A stretch of DNA of 64,000 nucleotides from Pseudomonadota bacterium. GTDB taxonomy: Bacteria > Pseudomonadota > Alphaproteobacteria > Rhodospirillales > Magnetospirillaceae. Shown piece by piece: positions 8,299-16,449 of this stretch (positions within the stretch are counted from its first letter, which is position 1; each line of letters begins with the position of its first letter). The stretch is from NCBI GenBank assembly GCA_021793155.1, contig JAJYTF010000012.1:62001-126000 (forward strand), in the 5' to 3' direction. Under the pieces are notes generated by a model, which saw nothing but the letters and a program-made list of their open reading frames with translations, was not told the origin of the DNA and ran no database searches. The position numbers were made by a program, and so were the translations under genes.

Positions 8299-8549
8299 AC
8301 TTGTTGACCAGCGAGCAAGTCCGGGCAGCTCGAATGCTGCTACGGTGGGAGCAAAAGGACTTGGCCGAACGGTCTGGTGTGTCCTTGCCAACCATCAAGA
8401 GGTTGGAGACGCGGCCGGGCGAACTGCAGGCGCACCAGCCAACGATCGCCGCCATCCGCCAGGCCCTCGAATCGGCCGGCGTCGAATTCATCCCCGAGAA
8501 CGGCGGCGGCCCTGGCGTGAGGCTGAGGAAGGGGGCGGACGTTGCATGA
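8280..8549 (+). CDS. XRE-family HTH transcriptional regulator
   Basis: An 89-residue protein from the ATG. The helix-turn-helix spans roughly residues 11-60 (EQVRAARMLLRWEQKDLAER, then SGVSLPTIKRLE). It is the only rightward gene in the element and probably its repressor. The ATG at 8280 has a purine run almost touching it and would place the second operator in the coding sequence. A TTG at 8304, giving a start at TSEQVRAARM that matches the usual beginning of this family, is a serious alternative. The C-terminal tail (GVEFIPENGGGPGVRL) is typical of short single-domain regulators of this kind. Confidence 0.8.
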   Translation: MQYLRYHLLTSEQVRAARMLLRWEQKDLAERSGVSLPTIKRLETRPGELQAHQPTIAAIRQALESAGVEFIPENGGGPGVRLRKGADVA

Positions 8550-8569
8550 CTGGGCTGCCCCAAGCCTTT

Positions 8570-8626
8570 GGTTCCCCGGATTTGGGGAACCAAGGCCGGG
8601 GTTTTCCTCGAAACCGGGGAAAACCC
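8570..8626. terminator. Back-to-back hairpins between convergent genes
   Basis: GGTTCCCC-N6-GGGGAACC (8570-8591) is followed by GGGTTTTCC-N10-GGAAAACCC (8599-8626). They sit between the rightward regulator and the end of the leftward tape-measure-like gene and are probably a bidirectional terminator. Confidence 0.55.
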
Positions 8627-8656
8627 TCTTGGTGGGCGCCCTTGAATACGCGACCA

Positions 8657-10822
8657 TCAGAAGCCACCCCCGGTGGGATAGGCCGGCGACAACCGCCAAT
8701 CAAGACCGGATGTGGTCGACGGCGGCCGGCTGCCTTCCTTGGACATGCGGTCGATCACGAGATTGCCGACTTCTCGGCCATCCATCTTCACGGACGCGCC
8801 GTCAAGCTTGGCTGCGAGTTGATCGCCGACCATGCGGGCGATGGACTGGAGATCACCTGCCGAAAGGGGTGGCTGCTCATTCGCGGCTCTGCGCGCCGCC
8901 ATGTCAGCACGGAAGCCGGCGCCGTTGGCAACACCGAGGTCGTTCTTGTGGAGGCTTAGCCACGCATCTTCACCTTCGTTAAGGGACCCGCCGTTTACGG
9001 CACCGACAAAGGCCGCGAAAGGAGAGAGAATGCGACCGGCCGCGAGTAGACCGACGCCAGCCCGAGACAATCCCGCCTTCCCCGCCTCCATTGCCGCCTT
9101 GGCGCCAGAGGTTTCGAGCAGCGCGTCCTTGCCACTGCCGAGAAGGCCCAACAGCTTTTTGAAGCCAAACCAGCCAGCGAATGGCGCCAGGATGGAGCCA
9201 CCGACCACGGCGGCCTTTCCCATATCTTCCATGCCATCGGCCGCCTTCAGCACGCTATCGAGCGTTTGCAGCGCCCATGACGCGAAGGGAAACGCATGCG
9301 CGGCCACATCCATCAATTCTTTGTTGAAGTCCGCCAACGCCGTGCGCCCTTGCTGGGCCGGGGATGCCTCGAACATGTCGCGGAAATACTGCTGCGCATC
9401 GGGCATGCGCTTCATTGAGGCCATCAACCCCGGCAATTGCTCGACCATTTGCGGGGTGGACAGCATGCCGATGAAACGGCCGCCTTGCACACCGAAGGCT
9501 TGATTTTCGGCGGCCACCAGATGCGCGCCGGCCAGGCCGCCGTAGTCCTTCTCGAACTGCGCCTTGGCTTTCTGCAACTGCTGCGCCAGGCCGATGATGC
9601 TCAAATGCCCCTTGGCATCGATCACCGTGGACTTGCCGTCTGCGTCGATCAGCCCCAGCGACTTCAGCGCCTCACGCTGCTTTTCCGCGGCATGCCCGCT
9701 GATCGTCGCCGTCTCGACGAACTCCCGCGTCAGTCCCTGATTGACCCAGGTGCCGGATTTGGAGGAAAGGACGCCGGCTCGCTGCATCGCGGCCATGGTC
9801 AACAGCAATTCGTCCTTGTCGATGTTCAGCCCCTGCGATACCAGCGGCATGGCGTAGGACGAGGCGCGGGCGATCTGCGACAGGGTGAGCGGCGAGACCA
9901 GTGACATGTAGGCCATGTTGCTGGCCATCTGGTTTATCTTGCCGGGATCATAGGTGCCGGTCTGGTGCAGCAGGCCGATGAGGGCTTCCGTCCCCTCCTC
10001 GACGCTGGCACCCTTCAGCATGTGTTCCTGGACGCCGAATTCCAGGGCCGTCCGGTAGATCGCCAGGCGGTCCTTCAGGGCAAATCCCGCCATCTGCCGA
10101 GTGAGCCCGAGGGCCGCGTCCTGGATTTCGTGGATCGGCGCGCCGGTCGAGGTGGATGCCTCGAACAGGATCTTGCGCACGGCGGCGAAGTCCTGTTCAT
10201 GGCCGGCGCCCGTGAGGGGAACGCCGGAAGTGAACAGGATCTTGGCGATGGTGTCGCGGAGAACGGCCTCCTCGTAAGCGCCATAGCCGAGAGCGGCAAG
10301 GCTGGCCATGCCCGCGCCTCCCAGCGTCGGACCAAGCCGGACGCTGGCATGCGCGCCGGGTGCGACCGGTACATTGCCGCCGATGTGAGTGCCGCCAGCG
10401 GAATGACTGCCCCCTTGGGCTCCCCCGCCGCCCTTGCCGCCGCCCGCGCCCCCGGTTCCCGGCAGCACGCCGAAACCGGCCGCCTTGGCGACCGCCGCCG
10501 CCTCGGTCATCTCGGCGCGCATCGCCCGTGCCGCCTCGGTGCCCTTCAGCATGGAGAGGTTGATGCTGTCGACGCTCGCCACCGCCGCCGCCTGCATCTT
10601 CGCGGCTTCGGCGGTGATCTTTGACATCTCCTTGTCGAGGCCGCCGAGCGAGGCCGCCACGCGCTTGCCGCCCATGCCGTTGAACAAGCCGCCACTGAGC
10701 GCCTTGATCTTCTCGAACTCGGCCGTCAACGCCTTGGACAGCGCCAGCACCTTTTCCAGTTGCGGCGTGGCGCGATCAACAATGGCTAGCGTGGCATTGA
10801 TTTCGTAGGCGGTGATGGTCAT
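8657..10822 (-). CDS. Tape-measure-like phage protein
   Basis: A 721-residue protein that begins MTITAYEINATLAIVDRA, a type of start common in tail tape-measure proteins. A coiled-coil N-terminus (to about 110) is followed by a Gly-rich segment (about 120-150), a long helical body and a hydrophobic stretch (AAVVGGSILAPFAGWFGF, about 545-565). Such proteins set tail length and line the tail tube. It overlaps the upstream small gene by ATGA. No tail-tube, baseplate or fibre gene accompanies it. The assignment rests on architecture and position, so another large structural or injected protein is possible. Confidence 0.6.
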   Translation of the reverse strand: MTITAYEINATLAIVDRATPQLEKVLALSKALTAEFEKIKALSGGLFNGMGGKRVAASLGGLDKEMSKITAEAAKMQAAAVASVDSINLSMLKGTEAARAMRAEMTEAAAVAKAAGFGVLPGTGGAGGGKGGGGAQGGSHSAGGTHIGGNVPVAPGAHASVRLGPTLGGAGMASLAALGYGAYEEAVLRDTIAKILFTSGVPLTGAGHEQDFAAVRKILFEASTSTGAPIHEIQDAALGLTRQMAGFALKDRLAIYRTALEFGVQEHMLKGASVEEGTEALIGLLHQTGTYDPGKINQMASNMAYMSLVSPLTLSQIARASSYAMPLVSQGLNIDKDELLLTMAAMQRAGVLSSKSGTWVNQGLTREFVETATISGHAAEKQREALKSLGLIDADGKSTVIDAKGHLSIIGLAQQLQKAKAQFEKDYGGLAGAHLVAAENQAFGVQGGRFIGMLSTPQMVEQLPGLMASMKRMPDAQQYFRDMFEASPAQQGRTALADFNKELMDVAAHAFPFASWALQTLDSVLKAADGMEDMGKAAVVGGSILAPFAGWFGFKKLLGLLGSGKDALLETSGAKAAMEAGKAGLSRAGVGLLAAGRILSPFAAFVGAVNGGSLNEGEDAWLSLHKNDLGVANGAGFRADMAARRAANEQPPLSAGDLQSIARMVGDQLAAKLDGASVKMDGREVGNLVIDRMSKEGSRPPSTTSGLDWRLSPAYPTGGGF

Positions 10823-11112
10823 CGTTCAGGCTCCTTCGGGGGTTCCGGCTTCCTCGCATCCACCGTCCGCAACACGATAACCAGCTCCTCGGAGGGGATG
10901 CCCTCTCTCGCCCTGGCCTGGTCGACCGTCTCGCCAATCGCCACCAGGACGGTGCGGACCGGCTGCGGTGAATTTGCCGGCCGCGCCCGCTCGAGGAATT
11001 GGGCCGCCGGCTGTCGGCGTTGTTCTGTCGCGGGCACTTTCCGACTAATCCCGCCGGTGACGGCTCGACCTTTCACGCCGTCACCCTTTCGAAGCCAGTC
11101 GAGGCCGGACAT
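10819..11112 (-). CDS. Small element protein with GET...AR.GI motif
   Basis: A 97-residue protein starting MSGLDWLRKGDG. The basic N-terminal half leads to a C-terminal module with VLVAIGETVDQARAREGI. The neighbouring upstream protein contains VVRRGETDEEAFARHGI in the same relative position, so the two look like diverged paralogues. The start codon lies inside the upstream gene (40-bp overlap) and the stop overlaps the tape-measure-like start. The function is unknown. Position just before the tape-measure gene recalls tail-assembly chaperones, but no similarity is claimed. Confidence 0.6.
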   Translation of the reverse strand: MSGLDWLRKGDGVKGRAVTGGISRKVPATEQRRQPAAQFLERARPANSPQPVRTVLVAIGETVDQARAREGIPSEELVIVLRTVDARKPEPPKEPER

Positions 11113-11285
11113 CGATCCCTGCCGGGAGGGACTGGCTCCCCGGCCTCCAATCGCGTGACGCGAACAAGGAAAACCGACGCGGGATCGTCGGCGCCGATGC
11201 CGTGCCGGGCAAACGCCTCTTCGTCGGTCTCGCCACGCCGAACCACGACCAGGCGATGGGCCTGCGGCTTCTCGTCGGCCGACAT
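11073..11285 (-). CDS. Small element protein, paralogue of its neighbour
   Basis: A 70-residue protein starting MSADEKPQAHRLV. It carries the GETDEEAFARHGI motif shared with the next gene. The start overlaps the upstream stop as TGATG, indicating coupled translation. Its 3' end overlaps the downstream paralogue in another frame. No known family is recognised. Confidence 0.6.
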   Translation of the reverse strand: MSADEKPQAHRLVVVRRGETDEEAFARHGIGADDPASVFLVRVTRLEAGEPVPPGRDRCPASTGFERVTA

Positions 11286-11959
11286 CAACGCCCCCACGCG
11301 TTCCGGGGATCGTACCGGGGATCGATCCGCGGGGCCTGCCAACGGTTCTGCGGATTGGTCCAGGTGTCGGCCTCGGTTTCAGCGAACGCCGCCGGAAACC
11401 TCCCGAGGCTGTTTTCCAGGTCGTGCGTGCGATCCAGGTACTTGACGAGCACCCACGGCACCGCCTGCCGGAAGCGACCGCGCAAGTTGCTGCCATTGGG
11501 GCCGTTGGGGTGCATCCCATGAAGCTGCGCCGCCAGGGCCTCCATCTCGGGAATGGCCGCGGCGATCACCGCAAAGGCCTCGTCGATCTTGCCGGCCAAC
11601 ACGATCTGCCGGTCGACGAGCGGCTGTGCCTTGGCCAGGTTGAGGGCATCCAGCGCTTTGGCCTCGGCCTTGGTGGCTTCGGTCAGCTTTGCCTCCGCCA
11701 GCACCCGCCCGTCGTTCAAGAGCACCATCACCCGGTTTGCCTCGGCAGCGTCGGCTTCTACCACGGCAATGCTCTGCCGCGCCTCATCGCTGCCGAGGGA
11801 TGCGTCGAGCAATGCCTTTTCACGAGCGGTGGTGGAGGCGGAAATCGTCGAGCGGTGGCTGGCAATTTCCTGGTTGATCTTCTGGACCTTGAGCCGCCAA
11901 TCGGCGGTGGCCGCCTGGCAACAGTCGTGTTCGGCTTGCGCCTGTTCGATGGTGAGCAT
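11285..11959 (-). CDS. Coiled-coil element protein
   Basis: A 224-residue protein starting MLTIEQAQAEH with GGAG as ribosome-binding site about 8 bases upstream. Residues 1-150 are strongly helical and Ala/Glu-rich, a probable coiled coil. The C-terminal 50 residues are Asn/Pro/Arg-rich (TWTNPQNRWQAPRIDPRYD). It lies between the scaffold-like and small paralogous genes, in the place where head genes would lie in a complete phage. I see no capsid fold signature. Confidence 0.55.
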   Translation of the reverse strand: MLTIEQAQAEHDCCQAATADWRLKVQKINQEIASHRSTISASTTAREKALLDASLGSDEARQSIAVVEADAAEANRVMVLLNDGRVLAEAKLTEATKAEAKALDALNLAKAQPLVDRQIVLAGKIDEAFAVIAAAIPEMEALAAQLHGMHPNGPNGSNLRGRFRQAVPWVLVKYLDRTHDLENSLGRFPAAFAETEADTWTNPQNRWQAPRIDPRYDPRNAWGR

Positions 11960-11973
11960 GGTGGTGTCTCCGG

Positions 11974-12360
11974 TCAGCGATGGGTCCGCCAAGCGTGGTT
12001 GCGCATGGCCTGTTCGAATTCCTTGTCGGTCATGGTCGACACGTGGCCAGCGGGGCGGGGTTTCGGGGGGGTGGATCCGGGGCGCCAGGCGTGGTTGCGC
12101 AGCGCCTCGTCGAACTCGGCGTCGGTCATCTCGGCTGCCGACTTGTTGAAGAAATACGGCTTGTCCCGCTTCAGCTTGGCGATGGCATCGGCGACACCTT
12201 CCAACTCGCCGCGGTCGTTCACCTTGAGCATGCCGAGGTCGACCAGTTGCAGGCCGTCGAGGTCGAAGATGCCGGCTCGGATGGCCTCTGCCTTCAGTTC
12301 ATGGCGCTGCAAGACCTCCTGCGGCGCCGGCTGGGGGTTGGGTAGTGTGGGGGTGCTCAT
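11974..12360 (-). CDS. Scaffold-like element protein with repeated C-terminal motif
   Basis: A 128-residue protein. The middle (DLDGLQLVDLGMLKVNDRGE, then ADAIAKLKRDKPYFF) resembles the core of phage scaffold-type proteins (GP20-like). The C-terminus carries a motif twice: MTDAEFDEALRNHAWR and MTDKEFEQAMRNHAWR, separated by a Pro-rich linker. The second copy ends the protein. The duplicated motif may be a docking peptide for a partner particle. Confidence 0.6.
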   Translation of the reverse strand: MSTPTLPNPQPAPQEVLQRHELKAEAIRAGIFDLDGLQLVDLGMLKVNDRGELEGVADAIAKLKRDKPYFFNKSAAEMTDAEFDEALRNHAWRPGSTPPKPRPAGHVSTMTDKEFEQAMRNHAWRTHR

Positions 12361-12376
12361 GGTGTCCTTTCAGCCG

Positions 12377-13828
12377 TCAGCGGCTCATAAAGTCGATGAA
12401 GACCGCGCGCGTCGGCTTCGCGGTGCTGGCCTTGACGGCGAGGGTCAGGGCGCCGGCGGCGGCGTTGCTCAGGTCGTCATGGGCCCCCGGCGCATGGTCG
12501 ATCCGGTCCCGGCCGCCGGTGGTGGTGCGGCGTTCAAGGCCGGCGAACTGGCCCACCAAGCGGGGGTTGTCGATCAGCCGAGCTCGGCCCGAGGTAAACA
12601 GCGGCAGGCAGTCGGCATAGATGGCGCTGCGGTCGCGTTCCGAGTGGGTGTAGGTGACGTTGGCCCGGGCGAAGGCATCGACGACCCACTGGGCGGCGTA
12701 TCTGTCGCCGGTGGCGCTGGTCAGTCCGTAAGATCGAAGCAACGCGGCAACCTCGCCCACCACCTCCACCGGCGAGAACGGCGGCTTGCGCTCGTAAAGG
12801 CAATCCAGGATGGCCGCATCGCCCTCGGCATGTGCGATGCCCAGGGTGAAGGCGTCCGAAGCACCGCCCGAAGGATCGGCAAAGGCACGATAGGTGATGC
12901 CGGCGGCCGGCGATCGCACCAGCACATCGGCGTCGACGGCGTTTTCGACCAGTTGGCGGTCAAGGAACGAGGCGACATCGCTCCGAAACTCGGCGCCGAA
13001 CTCGGCGGCGGCGCTGGCCGGGTCTGCCTCATAGGCTTCGTCGATGACCGATTGCGGCAGGGATGGGTTCATGACCCGCGTGGGTGCCCGCCAGACGAGC
13101 ACGGGGCCGTCCTTGCCGAAATGCCGCTTGCAAGCCTGCCAGAGCGCTCCACGCTTGGCGTAGGGGCTGGAGGCGGCCAGGAGCAGGGCGCCGGGGATTG
13201 TCGCCATGGCGGGGCGCAGAGCGGCCAGCACCTCGGTGTCCGGGTTGGCGCTGGTGTCGTCCGACCAGAACGCAATTTCATCACACAGGGCGGCGATGAT
13301 CGTTCGGCCGCGGATGGTGCGATAGCTGCAGGTCGCCACCTCGATCACCACGCCAGCGGTAAGTTCAATGTCCTCCGTGTTGTCCTTCGCGACCAGCGGG
13401 GCGAGGAGCGGCGTCCCGGTGAGGAAGGCCCGCACGTAGTTCATAATCGTCCTGGCCTGCCGGCGGTCCGCCGCGATCACGGTGACGTAGCCCTTCTCGC
13501 CCGGGGCGAGGTAGGGGCGCCAGTCGCGGAAGGTGGCCAGGTATACGGCGATCAGGGCCAGGATGCGGCTCTTGCCACCGCGGCGGCCGGTCGGGATCCA
13601 GGCTTCCTTGGCGGGCTCGCTGGGGGCCTCTGCGCGGCCCGTGCAGGCCTGATAGGTGGCCAGGGCCTCGCTATCCATCGGGAGCGCAAACAAGGCGGCC
13701 AGGAACGCTCGCCATGCCTTCCAGCTGTCCATGTCCCGGAAGTGCGGGGCGAAGAGGTGGGGATCAGCCATGGCTTGCAGGATGTCGACCGGCGAAACAG
13801 AGGCCTTCTTGGCGGTGGCGCGGCTCAC
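12377..13828 (-). CDS. Terminase large subunit
   Basis: The packaging motor ATPase and nuclease, 483 residues. Walker A GRRGGKSR is at residues 81-88, and Walker B IIAALCDE ends at residues 183-184. The C-terminal RNase H-like nuclease begins near RAFADPSGGASDAF and ends with HAPGAHDDLSNA. The start overlaps the TerS-like stop by ATGA. It is full length and undamaged, which implies selection for DNA packaging even though no head genes are present. Confidence 0.88.
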   Translation of the reverse strand: MSRATAKKASVSPVDILQAMADPHLFAPHFRDMDSWKAWRAFLAALFALPMDSEALATYQACTGRAEAPSEPAKEAWIPTGRRGGKSRILALIAVYLATFRDWRPYLAPGEKGYVTVIAADRRQARTIMNYVRAFLTGTPLLAPLVAKDNTEDIELTAGVVIEVATCSYRTIRGRTIIAALCDEIAFWSDDTSANPDTEVLAALRPAMATIPGALLLAASSPYAKRGALWQACKRHFGKDGPVLVWRAPTRVMNPSLPQSVIDEAYEADPASAAAEFGAEFRSDVASFLDRQLVENAVDADVLVRSPAAGITYRAFADPSGGASDAFTLGIAHAEGDAAILDCLYERKPPFSPVEVVGEVAALLRSYGLTSATGDRYAAQWVVDAFARANVTYTHSERDRSAIYADCLPLFTSGRARLIDNPRLVGQFAGLERRTTTGGRDRIDHAPGAHDDLSNAAAGALTLAVKASTAKPTRAVFIDFMSR

Positions 13829-14235
13829 TGTGCGGCCTCCGCGGCGGCACGGCCGGCCAAATAGGCCTGAAGGTTCGGAACCTCCTTGGCCACTCGCTTC
13901 AAGCCAAGGGTGTCCAGCACGCGCCGCAAGGCGTTGGTGGCGGTGACGTAGGCGGCCAGGTCGATATCTTTGCCATTAAGGATTGCAGCCTCTACCGCCT
14001 CGGCCTGAACCGACAGGCCCGCCGCCCGGCGGATCAACTGGCGCTGCGCTTCTGAGAGGACCTCGGCGCCGCCGAGGTCATTCGTCATCTCGGCAATCAG
14101 GTCGCGGTATCGCCTTGCCTGGGGTGACCGACCATCCGCCCCAGCAACCAGCTCTTTTCCGTTTGTGACCCGGCTGCGGGTTGTCGGCGGTTGGGAGGTG
14201 GTGCTGGGGCGGATGGTGGGCGTCTGAGGCTTCAT
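13825..14235 (-). CDS. Terminase small-subunit-like protein
   Basis: A 136-residue protein starting MKPQTPTIRPST. A disordered Pro/Thr-rich N-terminus leads to a helical domain (about 40-125). It is coupled by ATGA to the large terminase gene, the usual arrangement for the DNA-recognition subunit. The start lies only a few bases after the predicted transcription start, so the message may be almost leaderless. An upstream in-frame ATG at 14283 would put the 19-bp motif inside the gene. Identification is by position and size. Confidence 0.6.
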   Translation of the reverse strand: MKPQTPTIRPSTTSQPPTTRSRVTNGKELVAGADGRSPQARRYRDLIAEMTNDLGGAEVLSEAQRQLIRRAAGLSVQAEAVEAAILNGKDIDLAAYVTATNALRRVLDTLGLKRVAKEVPNLQAYLAGRAAAEAAQ

Positions 14236-14244
14236 GGCAAGGTC

Positions 14245-14273
14245 ATTATTAGCCAAATCTTGGACAAATGCAA
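14245..14273 (-). promoter_or_regulatory. Packaging-operon promoter with embedded 19-bp motif (copy 2)
   Basis: On the minus strand TTGCAT and AATAAT are 17 bp apart. The spacer and the -10 carry TGTCCAAGATTTGGCTAAT (14248-14266), 18 of 19 identical to the copy near attL. A protein bound there would block or remodel this promoter. Confidence 0.6.
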
Positions 14274-14310
14274 TCGGCGGCATTGGAAAAAAGCACGCAA
14301 TATCAATTGT

Positions 14311-14334
14311 CTAGACGTGTATAATGTCGTCTAG
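14311..14334. promoter_or_regulatory. CTAGAC-N12-GTCTAG dyad around TATAAT
   Basis: An inverted repeat whose centre contains TATAAT (14320-14325). It is a possible operator or promoter upstream of the packaging genes. No partner -35 is clear on either strand. Confidence 0.4.
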
Positions 14335-14602
14335 TTACCGCCCTGTTGGAGCGGAAAGCTGCCCGGTGGGCTTGCGAGGGAGCGCAGATCAGGCCACGCG
14401 GATAGGGAACGGCCGGGGGTCCGCCTGGAGCGTCGAAGCCGGGTCGGTGGGGCAGAGGGCGGCCTGGATTTCGAGCAGTTTGAAGGGTCGGGAAGGGGTG
14501 GCGGGGAGGGGGCGCGAAATCGTGTCGGAAATTTCCATCAGAAAAAAGACAGGGCGGCGCGTTTGCGGAGAGTGGTCATTTTCACCCCTCTTCACGGCAA
14601 TC

Positions 14603-14758
14603 TGCTCCACCTCATGTTTCCACCCTTTTCAGCAGAATGCTCCACCACCACCTGCTCCCACCCCTATAGGGTGGTGGAGCAAGTGGAGCAGTGGAGCAAA
14701 GAGCATCGCCGCCCCACTTGCCCCACCTTGCTCCACTCCACCTTTCCGAGGTGGAGCA
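14603..14758. other. Iteron cluster, candidate replication origin
   Basis: The 8-mer TGCTCCAC or its complement occurs seven times in 156 bp, starting at 14603, 14638, 14674, 14683, 14691, 14729 and 14751, with one near-copy at 14653. TGCTCCACCACC (14638-14649) and GGTGGTGGAGCA (14670-14681) form a perfect 12-bp inverted repeat. The cluster directly abuts the RepA-like helicase gene. The rest of the 14236-14602 gap holds the terminase promoter and one dyad, and I see no gene in it. Confidence 0.65.
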
Positions 14759-15964
14759 CTACGCGTCAGCCCACCTTCCGACCGCGACGGCGGGCCGCTT
14801 GCGACGCATCTCGTCCTCGACCTCGAGCTTGACCAAGACGCCGTTGTTGAGCCACGTCTTGATCATGCCGGTAATGCGGGATTTCGCGGCTTTGTCGGCT
14901 GCGTCCAAGCCCAACACGTTTGCGATGGCGTTCCCCACCCAATCTTTGGCCTGGGAACTCAGCCGGTAACCCTTGCCGTCAATGGCCTGCTGGACGGCGA
15001 GCAGATCGGCGGTGGTGACCTCCTCGAAGGGGTCCGGCCACTGCCAGGGAGTGACCACGCCCACCTCGTCCCCGTTGGCGAGCAGCACGGATTGGAGGTG
15101 GAACCAGTCCGCCGCGTTTGATGGCGCTGCCAGGTTGTTCTTGTCGTCCGCCACCCGGAAATAGCCCCTGGGCCCTTCCAGACCGGCTTTCGCGGCCTCG
15201 TCCTCGGTCATCCGGTTGAGCACTCGCACGCTCCGGGCTGCCGCCACCAGGGCGATGGCGCCGCGGGAGGCCTCTGCCGTGGCCTCCGCCCCCTGGAGCT
15301 TGCGCAAGTGATGCACGATCTCGATGGCGCATCCGGTCTGGTCGGCGATGGCGCCCCACTTCTTTGCCACCATATCGATGGCGCCGTTGTCGTTCTCGGG
15401 GACGCCGTGGCTGGACACGAACGGGTCGACCATCAGCACGTCGATGCTGTGGGCCTTGATTTCGGCAATCAGCGCATCCGCCACCGGCTCGACGATCCGG
15501 GTGCCGTTGTGATCTTGGGTGGCTAGACAGAGGCCTTGCTGCCGCCCGCTGTCGACGAACAGGCGACCTCCGATCTCGGCCTCGGTGATGCCGTAGTGCT
15601 GCGCAGTGGCCGCAATCCGTCGCTGCAACTCGTCCATCGGGTCTTCGAGGTTCCACAGCCACACCCGGCAGGGGCCGCCGTAGACAGGCGTTCCCACGAT
15701 GTCGCGGCCGGACGCGATGGACAGAGCATCGGCGATGAGAAGGGAGGATTTGCCTGCACCGCCCTGTGCCGCCGTCAACGATACGAACCTCCGAATCAGG
15801 TGGTGGCCATAGACCCACTGCCGACGTGGAATCGCTGCAGGATCGGTCCACAAGAAAGGTGTGGCCGATATCTGCGTCTGACGCCCGCCGGCCGGGTAAT
15901 CGGCGCCGGGGGGAGGCGCAAGACGCGCCTCCAGATCGGTGTCATCGAGGTTGAAGGCATTCAT
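14759..15964 (-). CDS. RepA-like replicative helicase (AAA/RecA fold)
   Basis: A 401-residue protein. Walker A AQGGAGKSS is around residues 66-74, and Walker B VLMVDPF has its Asp at residue 180. SIASGRDIVG, VWLWNLEDP and IVHHLRK are typical of hexameric RepA/RSF1010-type and satellite replicative helicases. The C-terminal ~80 residues look like a winged DNA-binding region. Its start overlaps the RuvC-like gene by ATGA. The iterons at its 3' end suggest it initiates or unwinds the element's own origin. Confidence 0.8.
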   Translation of the reverse strand: MNAFNLDDTDLEARLAPPPGADYPAGGRQTQISATPFLWTDPAAIPRRQWVYGHHLIRRFVSLTAAQGGAGKSSLLIADALSIASGRDIVGTPVYGGPCRVWLWNLEDPMDELQRRIAATAQHYGITEAEIGGRLFVDSGRQQGLCLATQDHNGTRIVEPVADALIAEIKAHSIDVLMVDPFVSSHGVPENDNGAIDMVAKKWGAIADQTGCAIEIVHHLRKLQGAEATAEASRGAIALVAAARSVRVLNRMTEDEAAKAGLEGPRGYFRVADDKNNLAAPSNAADWFHLQSVLLANGDEVGVVTPWQWPDPFEEVTTADLLAVQQAIDGKGYRLSSQAKDWVGNAIANVLGLDAADKAAKSRITGMIKTWLNNGVLVKLEVEDEMRRKRPAVAVGRWADA

Positions 15965-16449
15965 TCGACGCCGCCTTTCAGGGCGTGCAGCAGCACCCCA
16001 AGAGCATCCGCTTCATCTTCGCTTTCAGGAGCGAAGCCCAGCGCTTGAACGGCGGTGACGACATCGCTCTTGCTGGCATTGCCTTTCCCTGTGAGCGCCT
16101 TTTTCCAAGTCCCGACGGGGATGCCCGCATAGGCGATGTTGTGGTGTTCCGCCCACGCTCCGAGCGTGGCGAGGAATCCGCCGTAAGTATGCGCGGCATC
16201 AACCCCGGCATGGCGGCGGACTTCCTCGAATGCGATGCGGTGGAAATATCCGGCCGCCGCGTTCATTTCCGCCAAAGCCTGGCGGAACCTGAGATACCGC
16301 ATGCCGCCGCCTTCGAACCGTTTAGGTTTGAAGTCGAGGGTGCCGCTGGTGATGCGGCCATCAACCGATTGGATTGCCCAACCGGTGGTGGTGCCGAGGT
16401 CAAGGGCGAGGATGGCACCCCCATCACCGATCTGGAGGAGATTACTCAT
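15961..16449 (-). CDS. RuvC-like Holliday-junction resolvase
   Basis: A 162-residue protein with the RNase H-like RuvC fold. ALDLGTTTGWA supplies the first acidic residue, IAFEEVRRH the second, and DEADALGVLLHAL the C-terminal acidic pair. Phage and satellite versions resolve branched DNA before packaging. It overlaps both neighbours (8 bp upstream, ATGA downstream), so it belongs to the replication operon. Confidence 0.78.
   Translation of the reverse strand: MSNLLQIGDGGAILALDLGTTTGWAIQSVDGRITSGTLDFKPKRFEGGGMRYLRFRQALAEMNAAAGYFHRIAFEEVRRHAGVDAAHTYGGFLATLGAWAEHHNIAYAGIPVGTWKKALTGKGNASKSDVVTAVQALGFAPESEDEADALGVLLHALKGGVE

Noticed and set aside
11423-13864. Open reading frame of 813 codons on the plus strand
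   Set aside because: It runs antisense across the scaffold-like and terminase genes and matches their shadow composition.
14324-15121. Possible rightward gene across the iteron region
   Set aside because: It reads through the repeat cluster and the antisense of the helicase gene. It has no ribosome-binding site and a low-complexity product.
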